Below are positions 15,848-24,703 of a DNA stretch of 64,000 nt, piece after piece. The stretch lies in NCBI RefSeq assembly GCF_016908525.1, contig NZ_JAFBEB010000001.1:250501-314500 (forward strand), read 5' to 3'. A program made the position numbers and the translations under genes. Position 1 is the stretch's first letter; the number at the start of each line of letters is the position of its first letter. The stretch comes from Brevibacillus fulvus (lineage in GTDB: Bacteria; Bacillota; Bacilli; Brevibacillales; Brevibacillaceae). Below the pieces are notes generated by a model. The model was not told the origin of the DNA, searched no databases, and saw only the letters and a program-made list of their open reading frames with translations.

Positions 15848-17023
15848 ATGGATGAAATGACAAATGCAGTGAGTCTTTCGGATGTGGCGACAATTCAAGT
15901 GGGAGATGTCGTAAAAGCGAAGGTAACCAAAGTGGAGGATAAACAAGCTTTGGTGGATGTGGGATATAAATACGACGGGCTGATCCCGATCAGCGAATTG
16001 TCCGCTTTGCATGTGGATAAGGTTGCCGATGTTGTTTCCGTCGGAGATGAGTTTGAAGTAAAAGTGATCAAACTGAATGATGAAAAAGAAGAGCTGGTTG
16101 TTTCCAAAAAAGCGGTTGCTGCCGAAAAAGCTTGGGCTGATCTGGAGCAGAAAATGGCTTCCGGCGAAGTGATCGAAGCGGAAGTGAAAGATATCGTCAA
16201 AGGTGGACTTGTCGTTGACGTAGGGTTGCGTGGGTTTATTCCGGCTTCGATGGTCGAGCGCCACTTTGTTGAGGATTTCTCCGATTACAAAGGACGGAGC
16301 TTGACATTGAAGGTTGTGGAAATGGATAAAGAAAAGAACAAAGTGATTCTTTCCCATAAAGCGGTGCTGGAAGAAGAAGCGAAGAACCAACGCCAGCAAG
16401 TGCTCGACAAACTGGAAGCAGGTCAGGTGCTGGAAGGTACTGTTCAACGCTTGACCGACTTCGGCGTCTTCGTCGATATCGGCGGTGTGGACGGCTTGGT
16501 GCATGTGTCCGAACTGGCCTGGAATCGCGTGGATAAACCTTCCGATGTTGTGAAAGAAGGCGACCGCGTCAAAGTAAAAGTCTTGAAAGTGGACAAAGAA
16601 AACGAGCGAATCAGCTTGTCAATGAAAGAAACACAGCCGGGTCCTTGGCAATCCGCCGCCGAACAATTTAAACCGGGCGAAGTAGTAACCGGTACGGTGA
16701 AGCGGTTGGCCGGCTTTGGGGCGTTTGTGGAAATCGCTCCCGGCATCGAAGGATTGGTTCATATTTCCCAATTGGCCACCAAACGCGTCAACAATCCGAG
16801 CGAAGTGGTGAAAGAAGGGCAAGAGGTGCAGGTGAAAATTCTCGATATTAATCCGGCCGAACAACGGATCAGCTTGAGCATCCGCGCGTTGGAGGAAGAT
16901 CGGGAAGAACAGGTGGAGCGAGTGAACAAACGGGAGCAGCAAGCGTTCCAGCAAGAAAACAACCAGCCGTTGGGTGTAACTTTGGGTGACCTGTTTGGCG
17001 ATCTGAGGGAAAAGCTGAAGTAA
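15848..17023 (+). CDS. rpsA: 30S ribosomal protein S1 homologue (YpfD)
   Basis: A 391-residue protein with four S1 RNA-binding domains (about residues 17-87, 103-168, 189-257 and 274-343), each with the GxV…V…(F/Y)G(F/A)(F/V)V(D/E) pattern, for example GTVQRLTDFGVFVDIGG. Bacillus YpfD also has four domains, against six in enterobacterial S1. The C-terminus is polar and Gln/Glu-rich. The ATG follows TAAGGAGG. The 169-base gap upstream holds no gene and no clear hairpin. Its role in translation initiation is less strict in low-GC Gram-positives than in E. coli. Confidence 0.92.
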   Translation: MDEMTNAVSLSDVATIQVGDVVKAKVTKVEDKQALVDVGYKYDGLIPISELSALHVDKVADVVSVGDEFEVKVIKLNDEKEELVVSKKAVAAEKAWADLEQKMASGEVIEAEVKDIVKGGLVVDVGLRGFIPASMVERHFVEDFSDYKGRSLTLKVVEMDKEKNKVILSHKAVLEEEAKNQRQQVLDKLEAGQVLEGTVQRLTDFGVFVDIGGVDGLVHVSELAWNRVDKPSDVVKEGDRVKVKVLKVDKENERISLSMKETQPGPWQSAAEQFKPGEVVTGTVKRLAGFGAFVEIAPGIEGLVHISQLATKRVNNPSEVVKEGQEVQVKILDINPAEQRISLSIRALEEDREEQVERVNKREQQAFQQENNQPLGVTLGDLFGDLREKLK

Positions 17024-17048
17024 GGCGAAATCAACATCGGATACAAGA

Positions 17049-17084
17049 AGAGGGGATACGTCGTCGAACGCGTATCCTTTTCTC
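17049..17084 (+). terminator. Intrinsic terminator after rpsA
   Basis: GGATACG (17054-17060) pairs with CGTATCC (17071-17077), followed by TTTTCTC. Confidence 0.7.
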
Positions 17085-17171
17085 TTGCGCAAAATGAGCG
17101 GCCAAACCAGAACCTGGCAACATGATCATCGGGAAACGTCGGATCGGTTTCCGAAAGGAGGGAACAGAGGC

Positions 17172-18227
17172 TTGGATCGTTCGATTCGGAAATGGGAACA
17201 TGTGCAAATTGCGTTGCAAACCGGACAGTCGGGAAAGAATGGGTTGGACGACATTTCATTTGTGCCCAATAGTTTACCTAATATATCTTATGTAAACACA
17301 AAGCTGACTACCCAGCTGGATGTTCTGGAGCTGGCTTCCCCTATTATCATCAATGGGATGACAGGGGGTGCTGTAAAAACAACAACGATCAATCAAAAGT
17401 TGGCCATTCTCGCCAAAGAGAAAGGATTGGCCATGGCGGTCGGGTCACAAATGGCCGCATTGCGCGATCCGGCATTGGCGGATAGCTATACAGTAGTGCG
17501 AAGGGAGAACCCGGATGGCATCATTTTTGCCAATCTCGGCGCTGAGGCCAGCGTGGATCAGGCGAGACGGGTTGTGGACATGCTCGAAGCGAACGCTTTG
17601 CAAATTCACCTGAACGTAATGCAAGAGTTGCTGATGACGGAGGGTGACCGGGATTTTTCCGGTTATTTGGAACAGATCGCCGCGATTGCCTCCAATTTGT
17701 CCGTCCCGGTCATCGTCAAAGAAGTCGGCTTTGGCATGAGTCGGCAGACGATTCGGCAATTGGCGGAAGCAGGAGTCAGCATCGTTGACGTCGGCGGAGC
17801 AGGCGGGACAAACTTCGCACGCATAGAGAACAAGCGCAGCGCCAAACCGTTGAACATGTTTGACAACTGGGGATTGACGACGGCGCAAAGCTTGCTGGAA
17901 GCCGGTGAAGTGGACGGATTCCGACTGACATATATCGCCTCCGGAGGCATCCGGCACGGTCTGGACGCAGCAAAGTCGCTCGCTCTGGGAGCTTCTGCTG
18001 TCGGAATGGCGGGTGCTTTTTTGCGGTTGGTACAAGAGGAATCGCTCGAAGACTGCCTCAGGACAATCGATGAGTGGCACCATCAGCTGCGCGTCGCGAT
18101 GACTGCTTTGGGCGCTGCCACTTGCGCCGAACTGCGCAAAGTGCCATTGACGATCGCGGGTGAACTTGCCGTTTGGGCAAAACAGCGGGGGATTGCTTGC
18201 CATCGCTATGCCCGGCGGGATCTGTAA
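17172..18227 (+). CDS. fni: Type 2 isopentenyl-diphosphate delta-isomerase
   Basis: A 351-residue FMN-dependent isomerase that interconverts isopentenyl and dimethylallyl diphosphate. Family motifs are NGMTGG (FMN/substrate, about residues 58-63), GSQMAAL, HLNVMQE, KEVGFGM, and the phosphate-binding GGAGGTNFA and ASGGIRHG. The TTG at 17172 is chosen because AAAGGAGGG precedes it at about nine bases; the frame extends upstream to an ATG at 17085 without a site and inside the rpsA terminator. The product feeds the polyprenyl synthases hepS/hepT encoded 13 kb downstream. Confidence 0.94.
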   Translation: MDRSIRKWEHVQIALQTGQSGKNGLDDISFVPNSLPNISYVNTKLTTQLDVLELASPIIINGMTGGAVKTTTINQKLAILAKEKGLAMAVGSQMAALRDPALADSYTVVRRENPDGIIFANLGAEASVDQARRVVDMLEANALQIHLNVMQELLMTEGDRDFSGYLEQIAAIASNLSVPVIVKEVGFGMSRQTIRQLAEAGVSIVDVGGAGGTNFARIENKRSAKPLNMFDNWGLTTAQSLLEAGEVDGFRLTYIASGGIRHGLDAAKSLALGASAVGMAGAFLRLVQEESLEDCLRTIDEWHHQLRVAMTALGAATCAELRKVPLTIAGELAVWAKQRGIACHRYARRDL

Positions 18228-18295
18228 ATCCGTAATGAACCCATACGTTTTGTGGCATACTCTTGAAAAAGAATGTGGGTTCGAGGCGATAAAAG

Positions 18296-18940
18296 ATGAA
18301 TGATGGCGTACTGTCACTTGTAATTCAATGGTGCTTGCTCTGCCTGGTCTGGATGGGCAGTCTCGACCAACCGCTTCGCCGGATTTCGCTGAGCCGGAAA
18401 CAAATGCTGGCTATTGTCACCGCCATTTTGCTTTGCTCGATGGTAAGCTGGCGGCTTTACTTTTTGCCCATCTCCGTCAACATCAGCGGGGCGCTTTTGC
18501 CGCTGCTGGCAGCAGGCTGGCTCTATTATCTCCTTCCGGAACGGCGTCGCAGATATTTATTGGTCGCCAGCTGTTTTATCGCGATGCTGCTGTATTTTTT
18601 GCGCAAATTATTGTTTGGCGACCCTGTGCTGCTGTTGCTGGAGGAAGTTGTAATGGTGCCGGTTGCCGTTAATGCGATAGCGCTGGTGATGACTCGCAAC
18701 AGCCTGTATCAACTATTCCTGGTTATGTTGGCGATGCCTTTGTCGGATGCATTTTATACGTTGAGTTTTCTCGGCAGAGGAGAAAATCCGGAGATCGGCG
18801 GCGGCTATGCGCAAGATTTGCTCTGGTCCAGTCTGGTGTTTTGGGCGGCTGCCGCACTGTCCTGGTCAACCGTTCGGCGGATGATGCGCTTTGTGCAGGA
18901 AAAGCTGGCGATTGGCAACTGGTTGCGCAAACGGGGATAA
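18296..18940 (+). CDS. yphA: YphA-like polytopic membrane protein
   Basis: A 214-residue protein with six or so membrane segments and very few polar stretches, such as RRISLSRKQ and LPERRRRY. I match it to B. subtilis YphA mainly by size, topology and position between fni and der. No functional motif is apparent. The ATG is preceded by GAGGCGATAAAAG. Confidence 0.55.
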   Translation: MNDGVLSLVIQWCLLCLVWMGSLDQPLRRISLSRKQMLAIVTAILLCSMVSWRLYFLPISVNISGALLPLLAAGWLYYLLPERRRRYLLVASCFIAMLLYFLRKLLFGDPVLLLLEEVVMVPVAVNAIALVMTRNSLYQLFLVMLAMPLSDAFYTLSFLGRGENPEIGGGYAQDLLWSSLVFWAAAALSWSTVRRMMRFVQEKLAIGNWLRKRG

Positions 18941-18987
18941 ACGGTCTGGGTGTGCAGGGAGATTGTTTGTAGGCCGCTCGGAAAATA

Positions 18988-18996
18988 TGGTATGAT
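18988..18996 (+). promoter_or_regulatory. Extended -10 promoter for der
   Basis: TGGTATGAT lies about 45 bases before the der start. This is the same extended -10 nonamer as before mecA and cmk. No -35 is found at the usual spacing. Confidence 0.45.
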
Positions 18997-19039
18997 AGTT
19001 TGGATAAAAAACAGATGATGAGAGAGAGTGTTGCAAAGT

Positions 19040-20353
19040 ATGGGATTGCCTGTTGTTGCAATTGTGGGTCGGCCGAACGTAGGCAAATCCACCATTTTTA
19101 ATCGGCTTGTTGGTGAACGCATCGCTATTGTGGAAGACAAGCCAGGCGTTACCAGAGATCGACTTTACGCCAAGGGTGAATGGCTTGACCATAATTTTCA
19201 TGTGATTGATACGGGCGGTATTGAATTCGGTGAAAATGATCAAATTTTAACCCAAATGCGTTACCAGGCGGAATTGGCGATCGACGAAGCAGATGTGATT
19301 ATTATGATTACCGATGGACGCATCGGGGTAACGGATGCCGATTTGGAACTGGCCCGCATGTTGAATCGAACCGGAAAGCCGGTTGTGCTGGCAGTCAACA
19401 AATTGGACAATCCGGATATGCGCAATGAGATCTACGATTTCTACCAGCTTGGACTGGGAGAACCGTTCCCGATTTCCGGCAGCCACGGTCTCGGATTGGG
19501 CGATATGTTGGATGAAGTGGTCAAGCATTTCCCGACAAAAGAAGAGGAAGACAGACCGGATGATGTCATTCGCGTTTCCATCATCGGACGGCCAAATGTC
19601 GGCAAATCCTCGCTGACCAACGCAATTCTCGGGGAAGAACGCGTAATCGTCAGCGAGATCGCCGGGACAACCAGGGATGCGATCGATACGCCGTTTGAAC
19701 GCGATGGCCAGCAATATGTTCTCGTCGATACAGCGGGAATGCGCAAGCGCGGAAAAGTGTACGAGTCTACGGAAAAGTACAGCGTGATGCGCGCAATGAA
19801 AGCGATCGAAGACTCCGATGTGGTCTTGATGGTACTGAATGGCGAAGAGGGAATTATCGAGCAGGACAAGAAAATTGCCGGTTATGCCCATGAAGCCGGG
19901 CGGGGCGTGATCATTGTCGTTAACAAATGGGACGCTGTGGAAAAAGACGATAAAACGATGCAGCATTTTACCCAATTGATTCGAGAAGAATTCAAGTATC
20001 TGGATTACGCGCCGATCCTCTATGTATCGGCGAAAACCAAGCAGCGAATCCATACGATCCTGCCGAAGGTAAACGAGGTCGCGGAAGCGCATGCGATGCG
20101 TGTCCCAACCTCAGTGCTGAATGATCTTGTGACAGACGCGACGATTATGACTCCGCCTCCGACAGATAAAGGCAAACGGCTGAAAATCAATTATGTGACG
20201 CAAGCAGCGGTGAAGCCGCCAACGTTCATCCTGTTTGTCAACGATCCGGAATTGATGCATTTTTCCTATGAGCGCTATATCGAAAATAAAATCAGAGAAG
20301 CGTTTGTTTTTGAAGGTACGCCCGTACGTATCCTGACACGCAAAAAAACCTAG
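19040..20353 (+). CDS. der: Ribosome biogenesis GTPase Der (EngA)
   Basis: A 437-residue essential GTPase for 50S subunit assembly. Two tandem GTPase domains are seen: GRPNVGKS at about residues 10-17 with DTGG and NKLD, and a second GRPNVGKS at about 184-191 with [10 protein letters not shown] and NKWD. A C-terminal KH-like domain (about 350-437) follows. The ATG at 19040 gives the typical [17 protein letters not shown] start and the family length; a GTG at 19028 in frame is an alternative. Confidence 0.97.
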   Translation: MGLPVVAIVGRPNVGKSTIFNRLVGERIAIVEDKPGVTRDRLYAKGEWLDHNFHVIDTGGIEFGENDQILTQMRYQAELAIDEADVIIMITDGRIGVTDADLELARMLNRTGKPVVLAVNKLDNPDMRNEIYDFYQLGLGEPFPISGSHGLGLGDMLDEVVKHFPTKEEEDRPDDVIRVSIIGRPNVGKSSLTNAILGEERVIVSEIAGTTRDAIDTPFERDGQQYVLVDTAGMRKRGKVYESTEKYSVMRAMKAIEDSDVVLMVLNGEEGIIEQDKKIAGYAHEAGRGVIIVVNKWDAVEKDDKTMQHFTQLIREEFKYLDYAPILYVSAKTKQRIHTILPKVNEVAEAHAMRVPTSVLNDLVTDATIMTPPPTDKGKRLKINYVTQAAVKPPTFILFVNDPELMHFSYERYIENKIREAFVFEGTPVRILTRKKT

Positions 20354-20366
20354 GGAGAGGGAAACC

Positions 20367-20975
20367 ATGGAGTACGCGTTTTCCATTGTGATTGGCTATT
20401 TGCTCGGATCAATCAGTTTTAGTTATCTGATCGCCAAAAAGATCGCCGGTATTGACATTCGCTCGCACGGCAGCGGAAATGCGGGAGCAACCAATACGCT
20501 GCGGGTGTTGGGAAAGGGCCCAGCTATCCTGGTTCTTCTCCTTGATTTGTTAAAAGGCTTGGCAGCACTTGGTATCGCCTACCTGATTTCAGGCGGCGAT
20601 ACACTTGCTTATGCTTTTGCTGGAATATTTGCCATTATCGGGCACAATTGGCCGGTCTTTTTCGGATTTCGCGGAGGCAAGGGAATTGCCACGACCATTG
20701 GGGTAGCATTGGGCTATTCGCCAACTGCCTTTTTGATCGCAGTCATCGTGACGATCATCGTGATTGCCATTACCCGGTATGTTTCTTTGGGCTCGCTTGT
20801 TTTCGTCACCTTGCTGCCCATTTTGCTCTATACGGTCGCGCATCAGCCGATGCTCGCTGCGTTTAGCTTGCTGATCATGCTGTTTGCCTATATCCGCCAT
20901 TATAAAAATATCCTCAATCTGCTGCGTGGAACCGAACGCAAGCTGGGAGAAAAAGTCAATAAAAACCTCAATTAA
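20367..20975 (+). CDS. plsY: Glycerol-3-phosphate acyltransferase PlsY
   Basis: A 202-residue membrane enzyme that moves acyl from acyl-phosphate to glycerol-3-phosphate. Conserved family motifs are GSGNAGATNTLR (about residues 36-47), HNWPVFFGFRGGKG (about 93-106) and the Gly/Ser block near 133, between about five membrane segments. The ATG follows GGGAGAGG, 13 bases after der. It directly precedes gpsA, which supplies its acceptor glycerol-3-phosphate. Confidence 0.96.
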   Translation: MEYAFSIVIGYLLGSISFSYLIAKKIAGIDIRSHGSGNAGATNTLRVLGKGPAILVLLLDLLKGLAALGIAYLISGGDTLAYAFAGIFAIIGHNWPVFFGFRGGKGIATTIGVALGYSPTAFLIAVIVTIIVIAITRYVSLGSLVFVTLLPILLYTVAHQPMLAAFSLLIMLFAYIRHYKNILNLLRGTERKLGEKVNKNLN

Positions 20976-20990
20976 GTGGAGGAGAATGAT

Positions 20991-22010
20991 TTGGCAAAAG
21001 AACTAGCGGTAATTGGTGCGGGAAGCTGGGGCACTGCTCTGGCCACCGTCTGCGCCGATAACGAGCACCAGGTCCGCCTTTGGGTGCGAAACCTTGAAGC
21101 GGCGGCTGAGATTAATCAACAGCATCGCAACACGAAATATTTGCCCGGCATCCGACTTTCCGATGCGATTGTCGCGGAAACCGACCTGGGGACGGTCGTC
21201 AAGGGCAAGAAAGAAATCATTCTGGCCGTCCCTTCGCATGCGATGCGGCAAACCGTGCAGGCGATGCGCCCTTTTCTGGAGCCTGACGTGCTGCTGATAC
21301 ATGCCACCAAAGGCTTTGAATTGGAAAGCCTGAAGCGAATGTCAGAGGTGATCCGCGACGAACTGGCAGGCGATATCGCCGAGCGGTTGGCTGTTTTGAC
21401 AGGGCCCAGCCATGCGGAAGAAGTCATTCGCAAATCACCGACAACCGTGGTCGTTTCCTCATTGTCCACGGAAAGCATGCTGCAGGCGCAAGATTTGTTG
21501 ATGACCCCCAATTTTCGGGTTTACACCAATCCGGACATGGTCGGAGCGGAAATTGCCGGTGCTTTGAAAAATATTATCGCGCTGGGGGCTGGTTTGTCCG
21601 ACGGCTTAGGCTTTGGCGACAATGCAAAAGCCGCCTTGTTGACCCGCGGTTTGGCTGAGATTACCCGTTTGGGGACGAAGCTGGGGGCCAATCCGTTGAC
21701 GTTTTTGGGACTGGCTGGAGTCGGGGACCTGATCGTGACCTGCACCAGCAAACATAGCCGCAACTGGCGTGCCGGTTATATGCTCGGACAAGGCAAACCG
21801 CTGGATCAGGTGCTGCGTGAAATGGGAATGGTGGTGGAAGGTGTACGGACCACCCAGGCGGCATACGAATTGGCGCTTCGTGAGCAAGTGGAAATGCCGA
21901 TCACCCGCGTTTTGCATGATATCCTGTTTAATGGAAAATCGCCGCAGCAAGCAGTGGAGGATTTGATGGGCCGGGGCCGTACATTCGAGTTGGATATGCC
22001 GGAACAGTAA
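20991..22010 (+). CDS. gpsA: Glycerol-3-phosphate dehydrogenase [NAD(P)+]
   Basis: A 339-residue enzyme that reduces dihydroxyacetone phosphate to sn-glycerol-3-phosphate. The dinucleotide motif GAGSWGTA lies at about residues 8-15, HATKGFE and LTGPSHAEEV follow, the catalytic lysine region is GALKNIIALGAG (about 186-197), and LAGVGDLIVTCTS and SRN are typical. The TTG at 20991 (LAKELAVIG) is chosen because GGAGGAG lies just upstream; the frame upstream to 20976 covers the ribosome site. Confidence 0.96.
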   Translation: MAKELAVIGAGSWGTALATVCADNEHQVRLWVRNLEAAAEINQQHRNTKYLPGIRLSDAIVAETDLGTVVKGKKEIILAVPSHAMRQTVQAMRPFLEPDVLLIHATKGFELESLKRMSEVIRDELAGDIAERLAVLTGPSHAEEVIRKSPTTVVVSSLSTESMLQAQDLLMTPNFRVYTNPDMVGAEIAGALKNIIALGAGLSDGLGFGDNAKAALLTRGLAEITRLGTKLGANPLTFLGLAGVGDLIVTCTSKHSRNWRAGYMLGQGKPLDQVLREMGMVVEGVRTTQAAYELALREQVEMPITRVLHDILFNGKSPQQAVEDLMGRGRTFELDMPEQ

Positions 22011-22035
22011 TTCCTTGATTCAGGGAAAAACGCCA

Positions 22036-22064
22036 CACCTTTTGCCTGGTTTTGACATACGATA
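22036..22064 (+). promoter_or_regulatory. Possible sigma-K promoter for spoVIF
   Basis: CACC (22036-22039), 16 bases, then CATACGATA (22056-22064) matches the sigma-K pattern (AC-rich -35; CATAnnnTA -10). It lies 35 bases before spoVIF, a gene of the mother-cell late programme in Bacillus. Confidence 0.42.
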
Positions 22065-22098
22065 GGGTGAAACCGCATGGGCAAAAGGAGGAGTTTGG

Positions 22099-22362
22099 AT
22101 GAGCAACAACTTGTCGCGCAAGATGATAGAAAAACTGCAAGGAAAACTTCAGGTGGATCAAGGGCAGCTTCGTGCATTGGCCGGTAAGGTCAACAAAAAT
22201 GACTTTGCCGATGAAACGAAATTGCGTCAACTGATCAAAACGCTTGTCGCTCTTACGGGCACTTCTATATCGGAAGAAAAGGAAGACAAAATCATCCAAA
22301 TGTTCCGCGAGAACAAGGTCAACCCAAACGATTTTCAAGCATTGGCGAAGTTGCTGAAATAA
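22099..22362 (+). CDS. spoVIF: Stage VI sporulation protein F
   Basis: An 87-residue, highly charged helical protein of the SpoVIF (former YjcC) family, required in B. subtilis for full spore coat maturation and resistance. The sequence pattern NNLSRKMIEKLQGK and FRENKVNPNDFQALAKLL is typical of the family. The ATG is preceded by AAAGGAGGAG. It lies downstream of gpsA with its own sigma-K-like site. Confidence 0.85.
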   Translation: MSNNLSRKMIEKLQGKLQVDQGQLRALAGKVNKNDFADETKLRQLIKTLVALTGTSISEEKEDKIIQMFRENKVNPNDFQALAKLLK

Positions 22363-22467
22363 TAAATGGGCGATTATGACCGTTACCCGGCTATAAAAAT
22401 GTCATAATGTAAGACTAGGAACAATCATGCTCTACAGGAACATGGCTGATCTACAGAAGCAAGCAAG

Positions 22468-22499
22468 AAAAAAAGAGGGGAAATCATCCCTCTTTTTTT
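22468..22499. terminator. Bidirectional terminator overlapping a stop codon
   Basis: AAAAAGAGGG and CCCTCTTTTT pair around loop GAAATCAT. The minus-strand gene ends inside it: its stop (22484-22486) is in the loop. It also ends the plus-strand spoVIF transcript. Confidence 0.85.
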
Positions 22500-22939
22500 C
22501 TTTTTCCCGAAGCGGCGGTTTGGCTTAACAATCCTTGAACCAATGGCGATTGCAGCAAGTTGATCAGTTGGTTCAAATCCAGATTGCCGAGAGGATTGGC
22601 GGAAGCCTCAGCCGACTCCTCCGCGAGATCGTTTTCAGGCAGACCGCGCTTGTTTGTCTGCTCCGGGGTACTTTTCGCTGTTGCTGTTTTACTGCTGGTT
22701 TTTCCGAGGGAATCCAGCATCTCCATCGCTCCATACAACGTATCCATTGTCTCTTCCATCTGCCGGATCGTACTGCTGATCCCCTTGATATTGTTTCGCA
22801 TTCGGGTGACGGAGGAGCGAATATCCACGGCTGGTACCACACTTTTGCTGGGGAGTGGGACACCTGCTTGACCACCAGTATCACGAGCGAGCTTCTTCGT
22901 GAGAGGAGTATAAGGATTACGCCATTTTCGACTATTCAT
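22484..22939 (-). CDS. Hypothetical protein, coiled-coil with Gln/Asn-Leu tail
   Basis: A 151-residue product I cannot name. The N-terminus is basic and polar (MNSRKWRNPYTPLTKKLARD). A central helical stretch (VDIRSSVTRMRNNIKGISST to about residue 85) looks coiled-coil, a disordered Thr/Ser/Glu linker follows, and the end LDLNQLINLLQSPLVQGLLS is amphipathic. There is no signal peptide or cysteine. The ATG at 22939 has GGAGGGAAG upstream. Lying antisense between spoVIF and YphF-region genes, it resembles short spore-associated proteins in style only. Confidence 0.6.
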   Translation of the reverse strand: MNSRKWRNPYTPLTKKLARDTGGQAGVPLPSKSVVPAVDIRSSVTRMRNNIKGISSTIRQMEETMDTLYGAMEMLDSLGKTSSKTATAKSTPEQTNKRGLPENDLAEESAEASANPLGNLDLNQLINLLQSPLVQGLLSQTAASGKRKKEG

Positions 22940-23057
22940 ATTCTTCCCTCCATAGGCGATCGTCAACATAGTCTATGCCAGATGTCGAAACTAGGTTCGT
23001 GTCCCGGAAAGTATGCTATAATAATGGCAAAAATGAGAAAAGGATGCTGCAATCGCG

Positions 23058-23246
23058 ATGTCAATTGATCCAATGACCAAGATGAACATATCACTACTGG
23101 CCATTTTTTTTATGTTTGTATGCAATTTTCTTGTCATCTTCGCGCGAAAACTGCAAAACCGGATGCTCAGTTTTGCTCTGAAAACGATCGCCTTTCTGTT
23201 GCTTCTCTCCATTTTGTTTATGATCATCCTTGTCTTATTTGTATAA
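23058..23246 (+). CDS. DUF2768 (YphE-like) small membrane protein
   Basis: A 62-residue protein with two hydrophobic segments (about residues 10-28 and 41-60) separated by FARKLQNRMLSFAL. Size, topology and place between gpsA and yphF/spoIVA match B. subtilis YphE (DUF2768). A TATAAT at 23017-23022 may serve as its -10. In-frame ATGs at 23073 and 23082 are alternative starts. The role is unknown. Confidence 0.65.
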   Translation: MSIDPMTKMNISLLAIFFMFVCNFLVIFARKLQNRMLSFALKTIAFLLLLSILFMIILVLFV

Positions 23247-23294
23247 TAATCAACGAGAACGAGTGCTTGTGCATAATTTGCAGGAGGAGTTTGG

Positions 23295-23591
23295 ATGGAA
23301 CAACTGACGATGTGCTCACGCCAAGGGGCTTTTACCCTCCCGATCGAAACAGGGCAAACGATCGTTCAAATCGCCAAGACAGCCAATGTGCCCTGGGGTT
23401 ATTTGTGCGAGCGGGGGATCTGCGCCCAATGCCGCACGAAAGTCGAAGAAGGGATGGAATATCTCAATCCGCTGACCGAGGCCGAAAAGAAACGCTTGCG
23501 CAAGGCGGAGCGGACGGAAGGATATCGATTGGGGTGTCAAATGAAAATCGAGACGCCCGGAAGCGTTCGGCTGGTTCACAAGCCATATTGA
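23295..23591 (+). CDS. [2Fe-2S] ferredoxin-like protein 1
   Basis: A 98-residue plant-type ferredoxin. The cluster cysteines are in CERGICAQC (C-x4-C-x2-C, about residues 38-46), with the fourth in LGCQ (about 81). An N-terminal beta-grasp strand (FTLPIETGQTIVQIA) precedes them. The ATG follows AGGAGGAG. It is directly followed by a second ferredoxin and a lipoprotein gene. The electron partner is not visible. It probably lacks an exported signal. Confidence 0.85.
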   Translation: MEQLTMCSRQGAFTLPIETGQTIVQIAKTANVPWGYLCERGICAQCRTKVEEGMEYLNPLTEAEKKRLRKAERTEGYRLGCQMKIETPGSVRLVHKPY

Positions 23592-23604
23592 ATGGGGGAG
23601 ACGA

Positions 23605-23952
23605 ATGGGGAAGATTACGTTTCAGCCGAGCGGCAGAACGACGCGGACGCGTCCCGGCCAAACGATTGTTTCGTTGGCTCGAGCCGCGCGCGTGCTCATT
23701 CCCCAGCGTTGTGGCGGACATGCTTCCTGCCTGATGTGCAAAGTTGTGCATATGGGCGGGGTTCTATCGCCGCCGACGCAGCTGGAGCGAAGGAAATTGA
23801 GCGAAACCGATTTGTCCGGCGGAATCCGTTTAGCTTGTCAAGCAAAGGCTTCGGAACGGGATGTGACTGTCCTCGTCCCGGAGAGCAAGCTGAAAACGGT
23901 TGTCCAAGCTTTGCTGGAGCAGGAAAAGCGGGAGCAAGATGATTATAGCTAG
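23605..23952 (+). CDS. [2Fe-2S] ferredoxin-like protein 2
   Basis: A 115-residue relative of the preceding gene with cysteines in CGGHASCLMC (C-x5-C-x2-C, about residues 36-45) and a final one in LACQAK (about 77). Compared with ferredoxin 1 the first cysteine spacing is one residue longer, and a helical C-terminal extension (KTVVQALLEQEKREQ) is added. The ATG follows GGGGGAG, 13 bases after gene 1. The two look like an old tandem duplication. A longer frame in another phase (23592-23942) is a shadow. Confidence 0.82.
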   Translation: MGKITFQPSGRTTRTRPGQTIVSLARAARVLIPQRCGGHASCLMCKVVHMGGVLSPPTQLERRKLSETDLSGGIRLACQAKASERDVTVLVPESKLKTVVQALLEQEKREQDDYS

Positions 23953-23968
23953 AGGAGTCAGATATCGC

Positions 23969-24697
23969 ATGATAGGGCAAAAGCGTAGCGTTTTTCTGTA
24001 TCTTGGCATGCTGGCCTGTTTGTCGTTGCTGTTCTCGGGATGCATGTATCCGAAAGAGAGAAGAGCCGAAAATCAGGTGCCAAGCAGTTTTTATCTGGAA
24101 GCAACACAAAAAGCGGTCGAACAGTACCAAACGGAGACCGGCGTTTTGCCGATCGTGACGAAACCGTTGGATACACCGATCTTTGAAAAATATGAGCTTG
24201 ATTTTAGTCGGTTAATGCCCAAGTACTTGCCGGACGCACCGGCCAATTCCTTTGAACGGGGCGGTGTTTACAAGTATGTCCTGATTGATCCGGAAACGAA
24301 GCCCACGGTCAGACTGATCAACTTGAGCGTTGTCAGCAAAGTGGCCGACGTTCAACAGGCGGTCGACCGCTATTTGGCGAACCGCGGGAAACTGCCGATT
24401 GGGGAAGACATCGGCAACGGGTATTTTCGTATCGATTTTGACGCGATTGGCATGGATGAGGTGCAAGTACCCAGCATGGCAAGCAACCAACTGTTGCCGC
24501 TGATTGTCAATGCCAAGGGAGAAGTCGGCATCGATTATGCCGCCGACATTGCCGTCATCCTGCGCAACAGCAAGGCGGAGGTTCCGCCGAATACGGACCC
24601 GCGGTATGTCGCCGCACGCGAGTCGATGTTCGTCCCGGCCAAATCGTTTCCGTATGAAATGGTCAAAGATGAACCCCGACTGTTAAAATTGCCATAA
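23969..24697 (+). CDS. yphF: YphF-like lipoprotein (DUF3939)
   Basis: A 242-residue lipoprotein. The N-terminus has a basic start, a hydrophobic core and lipobox FSGC (cysteine at about residue 24), so it should be anchored to the outer face of the membrane. The mature part is soluble alpha/beta with repeated motifs such as AVEQYQTETGVLPI and AVDRYLANRGKLPI, which look like two halves of a duplicated domain. It precedes spoIVA, as yphF does in B. subtilis. The ATG at 23969 follows AGAGGAG at about 12 bases; the ATG at 23939 is an alternative. Confidence 0.78.
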   Translation: MIGQKRSVFLYLGMLACLSLLFSGCMYPKERRAENQVPSSFYLEATQKAVEQYQTETGVLPIVTKPLDTPIFEKYELDFSRLMPKYLPDAPANSFERGGVYKYVLIDPETKPTVRLINLSVVSKVADVQQAVDRYLANRGKLPIGEDIGNGYFRIDFDAIGMDEVQVPSMASNQLLPLIVNAKGEVGIDYAADIAVILRNSKAEVPPNTDPRYVAARESMFVPAKSFPYEMVKDEPRLLKLP

Positions 24698-24703
24698 CTA
24701 CAT

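Noticed and set aside
23592-23942. A 116-codon frame overlapping the second ferredoxin
   Set aside because: The alternative phase carries the four ferredoxin cysteines in the right spacing; this frame gives a product with no fold features.
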